Shown here: positions 36,537-46,598 of the stretch, one piece after another | Layout of the letters: each line of letters opens with the position of its first letter | How positions within the stretch are numbered: the stretch's first letter is position 1 | Program-made: the position numbers and the translations under genes | Source of the DNA: Rothia uropygialis | GTDB taxonomy: Bacteria; Actinomycetota; Actinomycetes; Actinomycetales; Micrococcaceae | Assembly: GCF_004137765.1 (NCBI RefSeq) | Contig: NZ_NOIS01000001.1 | Location: 1 to 64,000, forward strand | Direction of reading: 5' to 3' | Length of the DNA stretch: 64,000 nt | The notes under the pieces: generated by a model | Database searches by the model: none | What the model saw: the letters and a program-made list of their open reading frames with translations, nothing else | What the model was told of the DNA's origin: nothing

Positions 36537-37261
36537 TCCTCAGAATTGCCGTTGGTGTCGTTGCTCGGCGAAGCCTCGCGACGTTGAGCTTTCTTACGTT
36601 CGCGCATGACCTCGATCGCGATGGGGATGACGGAAACGAGAACCAGGACGATGACGATCATGTCGACGTTGTCGCGGATCCACGTGACGTTTCCCAGCCA
36701 GACTCCCGCGAAAGTCAGCAGGAAGCACCAGAGCAACGCACCTGAGATATTCCACTTGGCGAAGTCGGCATAGCGATACTTGGCCATTCCCGCGGTCAAA
36801 GGAACGAAGGTGCGCACGATCGGCACGAATCGTGCCAAGACCAGTGCCTTGCCGCCGTAGCGGTTGAAGAAGTTGTGCGCGCGATCCAGATTCTCGTAAT
36901 TGAGAATTTTTCCGTGCTGGGAGAACATCTTGCGTCCGAAGTAGTGGCCGAGCATGTATCCGACCTGGTCGCCCAAGATCGCTGCGATGCTCACGGAGAC
37001 CAACAGAATCCACAGGTTCAATCCGAGCTGTTCGTGAAGAAGGCCGGTCGTGAAGAGGAGAGAGTCGCCCGGTAAGAACGGGAAAAGCACCCCTGATTCG
37101 ATGAAAATGATCAGACTCACGAGTCCCAGAACCCAAGGGCCCGCGTTGGCCAGAACATCTTCGAGATTGAATCCCAGAAGACCGAGACTCGGGGTCGGCA
37201 GCGCACTCAGCGCGTGGAGGTGCTGGGGCATCTGAATGCTGAGGTCCGCAATGGCTGACAT
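36533..37261 (-). CDS. DedA family membrane protein
   Basis: A 242-residue protein with about five membrane segments. Hallmarks are FIESGVLFPFLPGDSLLFTTGLL (the re-entrant loop with the conserved Glu, Pro-Gly-Asp), the membrane Asp/Tyr region GDQVGYMLGHYFGR and the basic FVPIVRTFVPLTAGM motif. DedA proteins are thought to move lipids across the membrane. AAGGTAG precedes the ATG. It converges on the P450 with a four-base overlap of coding ends, so the carotenoid operon has no terminator before it. Confidence 0.92.
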   Translation of the reverse strand: MSAIADLSIQMPQHLHALSALPTPSLGLLGFNLEDVLANAGPWVLGLVSLIIFIESGVLFPFLPGDSLLFTTGLLHEQLGLNLWILLVSVSIAAILGDQVGYMLGHYFGRKMFSQHGKILNYENLDRAHNFFNRYGGKALVLARFVPIVRTFVPLTAGMAKYRYADFAKWNISGALLWCFLLTFAGVWLGNVTWIRDNVDMIVIVLVLVSVIPIAIEVMRERKKAQRREASPSNDTNGNSED

Positions 37262-37415
37262 GAAGCTACCTTGTATCGAATCGAGGGGAACGCAGGCTTC
37301 AGTCTACTGTAGGGAACCTGTGTGCCGACTGTGGGCCGGTTCGTGAAGCTCCGGGGCCGGATCTCTTGTCCACAGGCGCGTTCGGCAGGGTTCTCGGGCC
37401 TGTCAGACTGGATGC

Positions 37416-39656
37416 ATGACCGTTGCACCTTCCGCCTCAGAACTCTATGACCGCGCTCGGCAGCATCTTCGTGCCCTGACCGGAAACGAGGAAGCTGATT
37501 TCCACCCGGGTCAGTTCGAATCCATCCGCGCTCTCGTCCAAGACCGTGCACGAGCTCTCGTGGTTCAGCGCACCGGCTGGGGCAAATCTGCCGTTTACTT
37601 CATCTCGTCGTTGCTCATGAGGGAACTCGGCGGGGGCCCGGCGCTCATCATCTCCCCCCTGCTCGCCTTGATGAGGGACCAAGTTTCCGCCGCCGAACGA
37701 GCCGGTGTGCGGGCGGCCGCAGTGAATTCGGCCAACGCCACCGAATGGAACGAGATCCGTGATCTCATTCGAGCCGGCGAACTCGATGTCCTGCTGGTCA
37801 GTCCGGAGCGATTGAACAACCCCCGGTTCCGTGACGAGTGGATGCCCACATTGATGAATACGTGCTCCCTTCTGGTGATCGACGAGGCGCATTGCATCTC
37901 GGACTGGGGACACGATTTCCGCCCGGATTACCGGAGAATCAAGGATGTGATCGCCGGCTTGCCTCCGTCGGTGCCGGTCTTGGCAACCACGGCCACGGCC
38001 AATCAGCGAGTGGTAACGGATGTACAGGAGCAGTTGGATGTCAACGCGCAACAGTCTCCCGTGTCCCGGGGAGGCCCCCAGTCCGAAGGACGTGGCGAAA
38101 ACGCAACGGCCGAGCAGCAGCCGGACGGGCCGACGGCGCAACCGGATGGCGTCTTCACGCTCAGGGGGCCGCTGTCCCGCGAAAGCCTGCGTCTAGGCGT
38201 GCTGACCCTGCCGGACAATGCGTCGCGCATCGCTTGGCTGATCGAGCACTTGAAAGATTTGCCCGGCAGCGGGATCGTTTATGCACTGACCGTTTCCGCG
38301 GCAGAAGACACCGCCCGGATCCTGAGCGAGTCCGGTTACCACGTCAGGGCCTACACCGGACGTACGGATACGGCCGAGCGCGAGGCGGCCGAAGAAGATC
38401 TCAAGACCAACAAGGTCAAGGCCCTCGTCGCTACCAGCGCTCTGGGAATGGGCTTTGACAAACCGGATCTGGGGTTCGTGGTTCACCTCGGCGCGCCCTC
38501 ATCCCCGGTCGCCTATTACCAGCAAGTCGGCCGTGCAGGCCGCGCGACCGACAGCGCGGACGTCCTCCTGCTGCCCGGGCGGGAGGACCCGGAGATCTGG
38601 AGGTACTTCGCGACCGCCTCCATGCCCACACGGGAGAATTCGGAGGCCATCCTGGAGGCCTTGGGTAAATCCTCCGGCGCCCTGTCCGTCGCCGCCCTGG
38701 AGTCGGCGGTCAACGTCAAGCGGACCTCCTTGGAACTCTTGCTGAAAGTCCTCGCGGTAGAGGAAGCCGTCGAGCGGACACCGGGTGGGTGGACAGCAAC
38801 GGGGAGACCGTGGAGCTACGATGCCGAACGGTACGAGCGCATTGCCGAGGCTCGGCGCCGGGAACAAGATGCCATGCTGGCCTACGAGGCCGGACGGATG
38901 TGCCGCATGCAGTTCCTTGCCGATCAGCTTGACGACCGCACCGCACGACCCTGTGGACGATGCGATGTCTGCGCCGGTCCCTGGTACCCAGAGAATGTGG
39001 ACGACGAGGCCTCCCGTCGAGCCAAGCACGGACTGATCCGCGTGGGCGTTCCGGTCGAGCCTCGGGCTCAGTGGCCCAGCGGGTTACCCAAACTCGGAAT
39101 CGATCACAAGGGCAAAATCCCCGAGGACGAGCGTTATCACAGAGGACGGGCCTTGGCGCGGCTCACCGACCTCGGTTGGGGCAACCGCCTGCGTGAGGTA
39201 TTTGTGCGTGACGAAAGAGGAGCCCCGATCGACACCGAGGTTCCCGCAGATTTGGGCAAGGCATGCGTCGCGGTCTTGGCCGAGTGGGACTGGTCCGTCC
39301 GCCCAGCCGGAGTCGTCTCCATCCCGTCGACCACCAGACCCCGTCTGACCGGGTCCCTGGCGCGTGGCCTGGCTGAAGCCGGCAGGCTTCCGTACCTGGG
39401 GGACCTCGGCCTTGCACCTGATGCCGCCACATCGTCCGGGCAAGGAGGCGGCAACAGCGCATTCTCCGTCGCGGCCATATGGGACAGGTTCCACGTGGGG
39501 CCAGAACTTGCGGATCGGATCCGCGACCTGAATGGTCCGGTCCTCCTGGTCGACGACCTCATCGATTCCCGCTGGACCATGACCATCGCCGCCAGGGAGA
39601 TTCGCCGCGCGGGTGCGAGCGGAGTCCTACCGTTTGCCCTCGCCTTGCAAGGGTGA
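37416..39656 (+). CDS. recQ: RecQ-family DNA helicase with C-terminal phosphoribosyltransferase-like domain
   Basis: A 746-residue protein. Helicase core: HPGQFESIRAL (Q-like motif), Walker A TGWGKS (53-58), DEAH (156-159), TATAN, and the motif VI segment YYQQVGRAGRA. It continues through a RecQ zinc-binding domain with CRMQF...CGRCDVC (about 490-520). A C-terminal module (about 560-746) ends with VLLVDDLIDSRWTMTIAA (709-726), which reads as a PRPP-binding loop of type I phosphoribosyltransferases. An internal low-complexity insert (about 205-245) splits the helicase core. No ribosome site; CAGACT at the -12 position suggests a leaderless mRNA. Confidence 0.88.
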   Translation: MTVAPSASELYDRARQHLRALTGNEEADFHPGQFESIRALVQDRARALVVQRTGWGKSAVYFISSLLMRELGGGPALIISPLLALMRDQVSAAERAGVRAAAVNSANATEWNEIRDLIRAGELDVLLVSPERLNNPRFRDEWMPTLMNTCSLLVIDEAHCISDWGHDFRPDYRRIKDVIAGLPPSVPVLATTATANQRVVTDVQEQLDVNAQQSPVSRGGPQSEGRGENATAEQQPDGPTAQPDGVFTLRGPLSRESLRLGVLTLPDNASRIAWLIEHLKDLPGSGIVYALTVSAAEDTARILSESGYHVRAYTGRTDTAEREAAEEDLKTNKVKALVATSALGMGFDKPDLGFVVHLGAPSSPVAYYQQVGRAGRATDSADVLLLPGREDPEIWRYFATASMPTRENSEAILEALGKSSGALSVAALESAVNVKRTSLELLLKVLAVEEAVERTPGGWTATGRPWSYDAERYERIAEARRREQDAMLAYEAGRMCRMQFLADQLDDRTARPCGRCDVCAGPWYPENVDDEASRRAKHGLIRVGVPVEPRAQWPSGLPKLGIDHKGKIPEDERYHRGRALARLTDLGWGNRLREVFVRDERGAPIDTEVPADLGKACVAVLAEWDWSVRPAGVVSIPSTTRPRLTGSLARGLAEAGRLPYLGDLGLAPDAATSSGQGGGNSAFSVAAIWDRFHVGPELADRIRDLNGPVLLVDDLIDSRWTMTIAAREIRRAGASGVLPFALALQG

Positions 39657-39723
39657 GAGCCGAATCGGGGGCGGCGTGAGGACACACCACGAGAAGGTGT
39701 GTTCAACCGACCGGAGCGGGGAA

Positions 39724-42294
39724 CTATCTTTTCCGCGAGGCGTTCTTGGTCTTCGCCGTGGCCGGTGCGTTCCACGGATCCTCGGGCCACGGGTGCTTGA
39801 TGTATCTGCCACGATTCTCCGCCCGGACTTGTGGATATACGCGTTCCCAAAAATTGGTGAGATCCTGGGTGACCGCCAGCGGCCGGCGTGCGGGGGAGAG
39901 CAGATGCAGCGTCACGGGTACGTGGCCGTCGCAGACTGAGGGACCCGTTGCCCAGCCAAAACATTCTTGTAATTTCACAGCAAGGACGGGTGGGACGGTC
40001 TGCCCATGGTCATGCTCTTCCGGCGTGGGCCATTGGAGTCGCACGTGTGAGCCGCTGGGGACCAGAATGCGTTCCGGGACCAGCTCATCGAAGCGCGCGG
40101 CCTCCGGCCACGGCATCAGACCCCTCAGGGCAGAAGTCGCATCGATGTTTTGGGGAGATCCGCCGGAAGCAATGACGTCGAGTCGATTTCCCAGCCACTC
40201 TTCGGCCCGGAGCGAGAGTTTCTCTAGCCTGACATCCGGCCACGGCGCACCGAATACTGCATGCAGGAGGCCCATCCGGGCGCGGAGCGATTCGAAGGAA
40301 TCGTTGGGCTTCAGAACTTCCCGCAGACCATACTTGGCCAATGCGTTTGCGACGGCCGTGCGTCCGGCTTCTCGCGATGGTTTGCAGGGCGTCGAGGACA
40401 ATTCGATGGACCCGAGTGCTTTGACCTGACGGGAGGTGACCCTGTGGGCGCCCCCGATGGGATCAAAGATTGCGATTTCACCCTCTTGGAGGAGCTCAGC
40501 GCCCGCCAGCTGGGCGGCGTCGAAGTCCAGAACGGAAGCTGCCCGGATGAGCGGGTGCCCGTTGGCCAGTCCGACCTCCGCGACCGCGAGCCATTCCTGT
40601 CCCCTGAGAGACGAGCCATGAGGAAGTGATGCCCCCGTTCCCGAGGCCATGAGATAGTCGGCGCTTCCCGCAGCTCTCAGGCGAGCGATCCGGTCCGGGA
40701 ACGCTAGTGCCGTGACCAAAGCGGCGTCGGACTCGGCAGCCGGGGCCGAACCCGGGGCGGTTGCCACCTCGTTCTCGAGGCGCCGTACCTCGTGCCGCCA
40801 TGTGGCATTGCCTTCACGTCTCAGATCGCAGATGAGTCGCCAAATATCGGACCCCGGTGCACGATGATCCGATCCGAGGGCAGCCACGGTTTCTGCGGCG
40901 GCGCGCGAACCGACCAACTGCGCACCGTCGAACAGTGCGCGCGCCAAACGCGGGTCCGCGGGTACGCTCGCGAGCTTGCGGCCCAGTTCGGTCGCGCGCT
41001 CGCCGTCATCGACGGCACCGAGAGCGTGCAGGACCTCACGCGCGTTCGTATGGGCGCGTTCCGGAAGCGGATCCGGGAGTCTGAGCCCGTCTCCGCCCGG
41101 GGTGCCCCAGCATGCGAGGTCAAGCGTCGCGGAGGTCAGATCGTTCGTGACGATTTCGGGTGGTGTTGTGGTAGGTCGTGCCGCGAAATCCGCAGAGCTC
41201 AGGCACCGCACGACGACGCCCGGGCCCTCGCGGGCGGCACGCCCCGCACGCTGGGCCATCGCAGCTTTCGACGCGCCGACGGTCACCAGACCGCTCATTC
41301 CGCGCATAGCGTCGAGACGTTGCTGTCGGTCCAGCCCGGCGTCGACGGCGAGCCGGACTCCGGGAACCGTCACGGCGGATTCGGCGACATTGGTGGTCAG
41401 CACAATGCGTTGCGGTCCACCCGATGCCCCTTTCAGGATGCGGTCCTGCTCCCGAGGAGGAGTCCTGCCCATGAGCGTCAGCACTTCGGCGTCGCTGCCC
41501 AAAAGATTCCTGAGGTCCCCGGCCATGCGGTCGATCTCTCGGGCACCCGGCAGGAAGACCAGAACGTCACCGTCGACGTGACCCCGATGACGTTCGACCG
41601 TCGAGGCCACGTGCTGCAGAAAATCGGTTGTCACCCCTCGTGCGTCGAAGGCCGGTGCAGGGGGAGGCGCCCACAATTCCGTGAGCGGGAATGCGGTGCT
41701 CGCGACGGACGCGACCGGAACGGGAGCGTCGTCATCGCCCAAGAGCTTGGCCCACTGTGCGGCGTCCAGTGTTGCGGACATCGCGATCAGCGAGAGATCG
41801 TCACGGAGCTCCGCCAGTTGCCTGAGCATGCCGAAAGCCAAATCGGAGTCCAGATGACGCTCGTGGACCTCGTCGAGGATCACACAGGAGACGTCCGCCA
41901 ACGCGGGATCGCGGACGAGTCGTCTGAGGAGTACGCCCGTCGTCACGAATTCCACGCGTGTTGAGGCCGAGACTTTGCGTTCGCCTCGGACCGTGTAACC
42001 GACGTGTCCGCCGATGCTGCTCTTCGAGAGCTGCGCCAGGCGGTGAGCGGCGGAACGGGCCGCCATGCGTCGCGGCTGGGTCACCACCACTCGTCCTGCG
42101 GCCTCTCCGCGGACGGCCTGCTCGTGGATCCAATTGGCCATGTACGGCGGGACCAGAGTCGTCTTGCCCGTACCCGGTGGCGCTTCGACTACGGCCCGGA
42201 TTGTTCCTCGGGCGCTGCTCGAGGTGCCCAGCGCGGGCAGAAGCCCCGCGGCAGGCAGGGTAGTGCTCATGGTTTCGAGGTCGAAGATGCTCAC
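39724..42294 (-). CDS. hrpB: ATP-dependent RNA helicase HrpB
   Basis: An 856-residue DEAH-box helicase if begun at the GTG at 42294, which gives (M)SIFDLETMSTTLPAAGLLPAL, the usual HrpB opening. Walker A APPGTGKTT (about 38-46), VTQPRRMAARSAA, DEVH in VILDEVHERHLDSDL, SATLDAAQW and the QRAGRAARE motif VI are all present. The HrpB-specific C-terminal domain follows, with ALRGLMPWPEAARFDELVPERILVPSG. The cellular role of HrpB is poorly known. The start is only about 45 bases from the end of the next gene upstream, so the two may be one transcript. Confidence 0.92.
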   Translation of the reverse strand: MSIFDLETMSTTLPAAGLLPALGTSSSARGTIRAVVEAPPGTGKTTLVPPYMANWIHEQAVRGEAAGRVVVTQPRRMAARSAAHRLAQLSKSSIGGHVGYTVRGERKVSASTRVEFVTTGVLLRRLVRDPALADVSCVILDEVHERHLDSDLAFGMLRQLAELRDDLSLIAMSATLDAAQWAKLLGDDDAPVPVASVASTAFPLTELWAPPPAPAFDARGVTTDFLQHVASTVERHRGHVDGDVLVFLPGAREIDRMAGDLRNLLGSDAEVLTLMGRTPPREQDRILKGASGGPQRIVLTTNVAESAVTVPGVRLAVDAGLDRQQRLDAMRGMSGLVTVGASKAAMAQRAGRAAREGPGVVVRCLSSADFAARPTTTPPEIVTNDLTSATLDLACWGTPGGDGLRLPDPLPERAHTNAREVLHALGAVDDGERATELGRKLASVPADPRLARALFDGAQLVGSRAAAETVAALGSDHRAPGSDIWRLICDLRREGNATWRHEVRRLENEVATAPGSAPAAESDAALVTALAFPDRIARLRAAGSADYLMASGTGASLPHGSSLRGQEWLAVAEVGLANGHPLIRAASVLDFDAAQLAGAELLQEGEIAIFDPIGGAHRVTSRQVKALGSIELSSTPCKPSREAGRTAVANALAKYGLREVLKPNDSFESLRARMGLLHAVFGAPWPDVRLEKLSLRAEEWLGNRLDVIASGGSPQNIDATSALRGLMPWPEAARFDELVPERILVPSGSHVRLQWPTPEEHDHGQTVPPVLAVKLQECFGWATGPSVCDGHVPVTLHLLSPARRPLAVTQDLTNFWERVYPQVRAENRGRYIKHPWPEDPWNAPATAKTKNASRKR

Positions 42295-42338
42295 CGAGTC
42301 AGTGTGCCTCTCGGTTACCGCGACACAAAACGGCGAGC

Positions 42339-43277
42339 CTAGCCCGGGAGGTTCTCGAACAGGGCCTTCGCGGTGACGAGGTCCTGCCATCCCATCCCGA
42401 CGGTCTTGAACAACGCGGGTCGAGACGGATCGCGTTTCCCGTCGAGTACGAGCGAGGAAAGATCGTGCAGATCTCCACGGCGGATGAGGTGCCGTTGGAT
42501 CGCGATGACGGCGTCCCCCGCTTCCCGCAACGCCGTTTCCACATCCTCGACGTAGAATGCAGCGCGTCGGGCCAGAGCATCGTCTGTCTCTCGCGCATCC
42601 GGTGTGTGCGAGCCCATCGCGACGACGACGGCGCCATCCTGCACCGTTTCACCGTCGAAAAGCGGTTCTTTGGCGCTCGTACAACAAGCGATGATGTCGG
42701 CCTGGGCGACATCTTCCGCGGTGCCCGCCTTGGCATTGAATCCTTCAGCGAGCAGCGTTTCCACGAGGCGCCCTGTCTTGTTGGCACTCCTGCCGATGAC
42801 CTTGACGTTGGAGATTTCCCGAACCGCCGCGGCCGCGCGAACGTGATATTCGGCTTGAGGTCCCGTCCCGAACACCACGAGCCGGCTTGCATCGGGAGCG
42901 GCCAACATTTCGATGCCCAGCGCCGAAACGGCAGGGGTGCGAATTGCGGTCAATGCCACGCCGTCGATCACGGCCAGCGGGGTGAGAGACTCCGAATCGA
43001 AGAGCATGTAGTTGCCCTGAATCAGGGGAATTCCATTACTGGGATTGTCCGGTCCGACAGTCAGGATTTTGATGCCGGCGTAGTCGCCGAACTCACCTGG
43101 CATCATCAGGAATTCGCCGTGGAGCAGCTTGGCCGAAGTGCGGGGGTGCGCCTGAGCCGGATCGTAACCCTGGAGAAGCGCTTGCTTCAGGGCGTCGACC
43201 GCGGCTCTCATCGGCAAATGAGCCAACACTTGTTCGGCGTTGATGTTTCTGATGTCGGGCGATGCCAATTCGGACAT
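42339..43277 (-). CDS. Ornithine cyclodeaminase / mu-crystallin family enzyme
   Basis: A 312-residue NAD(P)-dependent enzyme starting at 43277 (GGAGGATCA before the ATG). It has GIKILTVGPDNPSNGIPLIQG, the VALTAIRTPAVSAL active-site Arg segment, and the nucleotide-binding VVFGTGPQAEYHV (GTGxQ). The family includes ornithine cyclodeaminase, alanine dehydrogenase and ketimine reductases. Without neighbours in amino-acid metabolism the exact substrate is open; delta-pyrroline carboxylate reductase-type activity is possible. Confidence 0.88.
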   Translation of the reverse strand: MSELASPDIRNINAEQVLAHLPMRAAVDALKQALLQGYDPAQAHPRTSAKLLHGEFLMMPGEFGDYAGIKILTVGPDNPSNGIPLIQGNYMLFDSESLTPLAVIDGVALTAIRTPAVSALGIEMLAAPDASRLVVFGTGPQAEYHVRAAAAVREISNVKVIGRSANKTGRLVETLLAEGFNAKAGTAEDVAQADIIACCTSAKEPLFDGETVQDGAVVVAMGSHTPDARETDDALARRAAFYVEDVETALREAGDAVIAIQRHLIRRGDLHDLSSLVLDGKRDPSRPALFKTVGMGWQDLVTAKALFENLPG

Positions 43278-43403
43278 TGATCCTCCACGGCTCGCTCTGG
43301 TCTGCGGGCCGACTAGCGCGTCTGTCTGCACACGTGAGTCTACCGATCTCTCGGAGGTCGTGTGCCCTCACAAGGGATGAAGATCCCGCGGCTGAAGGAA
43401 AAA

Positions 43404-43431
43404 GGCCGGCCCCTCGGAGAAGGAGCCGGCC
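43404..43431 (-). terminator. Terminator of the large surface-protein gene
   Basis: On the minus strand GGCCGGCTCCT and AGGGGCCGGCC form a hairpin followed by TTTTTCC, beginning just after the stop codon at 43438. Confidence 0.85.
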
Positions 43432-43437
43432 GAAGGA

Positions 43438-46380
43438 TCAGGTCTCGGCGTCCGTCCGGGCGTTCTGGCGACGTCGGTACGCCGTCACTCCGATGAGTGT
43501 CGAGCCGATCAGCAGGGCGCAGATCATGACGGCGCGGGGGATATTGATCGATGCGCCTGTCTTGGCCAACGAATCTCCGGCCTGGGCCGGAGGAGCGTGA
43601 GACGGCTTCGAGCCGAAGAGGTTCCCGTCGGTGATCCCGTGGTTCCCTGATTCTCCGCGGTCATCAGGGAGCGACTTGCCGGATTCGGAGGCGAAGACGT
43701 GGCTGCTCCCCGTGCGGGGCGCGGGATCCGCCGCGTTGGCGGCGGGGTCCGGATTTCCGGAGGCCCGTCCAAGCGAGGTCTGCGGCGCCGGACCGACCAC
43801 GGATCCGGAAACGCGAGTGCCGCTGTCGGAACCGCGGTTTCCCGAAATCTCGCCGTCGGAGCCTGCAATGCGTACGCTTTCACCGTCGGTTCCCTGATCG
43901 CTCTGACCGCCATCCCCGGCGGAGGCTCCTCCGTGATGATCGGCGTGGCTACCGGGGTGGTCGGAATCGGGCCGAGCGTCGTCCTTCCCGTGGGTATTGC
44001 CCGTTGTTTTGCCGTCACCGGGCCCCTCCGCGGGACCGGTCGGGCCGGTGCCGCACTGATCACCGGCGGGATTCCCGACGACAACCCGCAGGTTCTGCGT
44101 TTCGGATCGGACTGACGTGCCGTCTCTGCTCTTCCCTGAGTAGGAGACATCAAAGGAATAGACACCCGGTTTGGTAAAGACCCAGTTCGCGTGGGCATGT
44201 GTTCCGTTGGTGATGTTGATATCGGTCTTGTTCTTCGTGGAGTCGAGCATCACGTTGACCTTGCCTCCCAGATTTCCGTCCGAGAACATTCCGAAGTGTG
44301 CATCCTTCGGCATCTGGGTGGGCTTGATGGACAGGTTCACGCCGTTCTGGTCGAAGGTCGAAAAATCGATGCCTTGGGTGTTGTACCCGGGCCAGATGGT
44401 TCCCGGGCTCTGCGTCTGGGACAGACCATAGAACTGCGTGCCTTCGGGCCCGATGAAATCCAGTGCCGGGTCCTTCATCACGCCGCCGTGCCTCTTGTGG
44501 CGGGCATGGTTCGAGACCACGAACTTGACGTCGTTCAGGTTGCGTTCGACCGTGCTCTTGTCGTGTTGGCCCGTCTCGTCGCTCAGGGCAATCGAAAGCC
44601 CTTTGCTCGATCCCTTTCCGGCGATGTCAACGTGTCCGTCGTCCAAGGCCAGACGCCGATCGAGGTCGGGATCCTCGCACTTGTCATCGTTCGAGGGCTC
44701 TTTCGGATTGGGGCCGCCCGGCCGGTCCGAAGGGGAAGGCTCGGGTGAGGGGGCGAGGGTGGGGGACGCGGATGCCGAGGGCTCAGGTTGCGGGGAATCC
44801 GTGTCGGAGGGTGTGTCGAGGGTCAGGGTGCCGGGGATTGACTGGGGTTTGTCCTTGGTGACAGGGCCCTCGAGGAGCCGTGTATCGGCGAAGGCATTCA
44901 TATCCGGGTGAGGTATGACGGTGCTTCGGAATACGCTGGATTCTTCGATGAAGTCGGTCTCGTAGAACGCGGTTCCGACGCCATCCGTGACCTGAGTTTC
45001 AAAGGTCGACGTCGGATGCTTGGAGTCGGCGTTGTCGTAGATCCCGCCGGTGACCAAGCCGCGGAATTTCGGGTCCTTGAAGCGGACTGTGACTTTGGTG
45101 TAGTCATGCCCCTCGACCGGTGTCAGCTCGATGGTGTAGTCGGTGTTCTCGGGCGTGTAGTGCTCGGTCGGCAACGCGATGTTTGCCGGTTCAGGGAGCT
45201 TGTCGGGCCAGGGGCCGTGCCCCTGATCCGAAGAGACGTGGGCCTGCTTGCCTGGGGCGTACTTCAATTCGGGGCTGATCCAGCGGGGCGCGGAACCGTC
45301 TTTGGGAACGAAGATGCCCTGGAGGGACGAATCCTCGAATCCCATGAGCTCATCCCACGACGCCCTGCCATTTTCCACGGGCAGGTCGGTCAGGAAGTAG
45401 CCCTGATTGTAAAGGGTCAGGGTGCCCTCGACCGGTTTCCCGGCCTCGAAGGATATTGTGCTGAGTTTCTCGTCGCCGTCATTCTTCTGTCCCGTGTGGG
45501 GAGAAACGGCCAATCGATATTTCGCGGTTTTCAACCCCGCGTCAGATGCTTTGTCGAAACTCTCCTTGAGGGGGGCGGTGGCGGTGTCCAATGGTTTCTG
45601 CCCACCGACTTGGACCACCATTGTGGTCGGCTTGGACTGGATGGTACTTCCGTCCGTACCCCGGGCAACGGCCCGGTAGGTCAGTTCGTAGCGACCGGGC
45701 CTGGAGTAAAGGGTCGCGTTGTGAGTGTGTGAGCCGGGCACGAGGCGTTGCGAGTGCCACCCTTGGTCGGATGAGCTCAGCATACGGTTGACGTCCTGAG
45801 GGTAGATATCGGCCGTGTAGTTGAGCATTTCCACGCGACCCGGCCCGTCGACCGAGAGCAGATCGAGGAAGAATGACTTGTCGCGGAATTTCTCGATCGG
45901 AATGTCGGTGTCCGCACCGAAGCCCATCCAAATGGGGTCGTGGTTGTTGATCGGCAGACCGGGCGCCATGTACCAGGTCTTGCCGGCGCTTTTCAGGAAG
46001 TCGAGGTTTGGGCTGTCCGGAACCGTGAATTGGTATTGGTTCTTTCCGGAGCGGTTCCAGCCCTTGCCAACCCATGCGACGGTCGATTCCAACGGTAGTT
46101 CTTGTCCCCGGTACTCGTTGAAGAGAGTGAACTGGTCGTTCTTCCAGTACGTCTTGGGAGCATCCACGTGCGCCCTGGTGGTCACGGTGCGTCCGTCGTC
46201 GGGACCCGCCCACGCGGGGGTCGACCCTAGCATCAGGGCGAGGGCGGCCATACAAGCCGTGACCCATTGCGTTCCTCGTGGCCACGGGTTTGTAGCCCGG
46301 GACGTTCGAGTCGAATCCTTCGCGCCCGAGGGCGGAGGAGTGAATCGTGGACCGGAGAAGCGGCTCCTGGCTGTGGGCAT
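43438..46380 (-). CDS. Large wall-anchored repeat protein of the metal transporter system (LAKTG anchor)
   Basis: A 980-residue secreted surface protein with GAGAGG before the ATG. A long basic N-region precedes the signal helix, with likely cleavage after TPAWA (about residue 58). Domain 1 (about 65-260) and domain 3 (about 570-790) are the repeat shared across this locus: HVD start, W-x-G...TQ middle and a THAHANWVFTKPG-type end (PGSHTHNATLYSRPG in domain 1). A different beta-rich domain lies between them (about 270-520), and a Pro/Ser/Asp-rich linker and stalk separate and follow the domains. The sorting signal is LAKTG (938-942), then a membrane helix and basic tail, a class E sortase-type motif. 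Matches the TIGRFAM description of 'anchored repeat' wall proteins. Confidence 0.85.
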   Translation of the reverse strand: MPTARSRFSGPRFTPPPSGAKDSTRTSRATNPWPRGTQWVTACMAALALMLGSTPAWAGPDDGRTVTTRAHVDAPKTYWKNDQFTLFNEYRGQELPLESTVAWVGKGWNRSGKNQYQFTVPDSPNLDFLKSAGKTWYMAPGLPINNHDPIWMGFGADTDIPIEKFRDKSFFLDLLSVDGPGRVEMLNYTADIYPQDVNRMLSSSDQGWHSQRLVPGSHTHNATLYSRPGRYELTYRAVARGTDGSTIQSKPTTMVVQVGGQKPLDTATAPLKESFDKASDAGLKTAKYRLAVSPHTGQKNDGDEKLSTISFEAGKPVEGTLTLYNQGYFLTDLPVENGRASWDELMGFEDSSLQGIFVPKDGSAPRWISPELKYAPGKQAHVSSDQGHGPWPDKLPEPANIALPTEHYTPENTDYTIELTPVEGHDYTKVTVRFKDPKFRGLVTGGIYDNADSKHPTSTFETQVTDGVGTAFYETDFIEESSVFRSTVIPHPDMNAFADTRLLEGPVTKDKPQSIPGTLTLDTPSDTDSPQPEPSASASPTLAPSPEPSPSDRPGGPNPKEPSNDDKCEDPDLDRRLALDDGHVDIAGKGSSKGLSIALSDETGQHDKSTVERNLNDVKFVVSNHARHKRHGGVMKDPALDFIGPEGTQFYGLSQTQSPGTIWPGYNTQGIDFSTFDQNGVNLSIKPTQMPKDAHFGMFSDGNLGGKVNVMLDSTKNKTDINITNGTHAHANWVFTKPGVYSFDVSYSGKSRDGTSVRSETQNLRVVVGNPAGDQCGTGPTGPAEGPGDGKTTGNTHGKDDARPDSDHPGSHADHHGGASAGDGGQSDQGTDGESVRIAGSDGEISGNRGSDSGTRVSGSVVGPAPQTSLGRASGNPDPAANAADPAPRTGSSHVFASESGKSLPDDRGESGNHGITDGNLFGSKPSHAPPAQAGDSLAKTGASINIPRAVMICALLIGSTLIGVTAYRRRQNARTDAET

Positions 46381-46489
46381 TGGTGTCCTCTCTCAGAAGG
46401 CGGGTGACTGCGACGAGACGGCCGAAGACCGTGCCCGGTCGCTTGTTGTCCGTGGCGAGCCCGATGTTGCGTTAGGGGAACGGCACGAC

Positions 46490-46555
46490 CATAAGTCAAG
46501 ATGCGAATGAGTTTTATTAATTATGTACTATAAAGTAGTCAACATTTCGACATGC
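46490..46555. promoter_or_regulatory. AT-rich divergent control region of the metal transporter locus
   Basis: The 218 bases between the two divergent surface-protein genes contain a markedly AT-rich core. It holds TACTAT (46526-46531) as a plus-strand -10 candidate, TTGACT on the minus strand 17 bases before TAATAA, and a small palindrome ACTATAAAGTAGT (46527-46539). One regulator could control both directions. No recognised Zur or MntR consensus can be assigned with confidence. Confidence 0.45.
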
Positions 46556-46598
46556 TGTTCTCTGCCGCGGTGTCGCCCGTCGCATGGAAAGGACCTCG

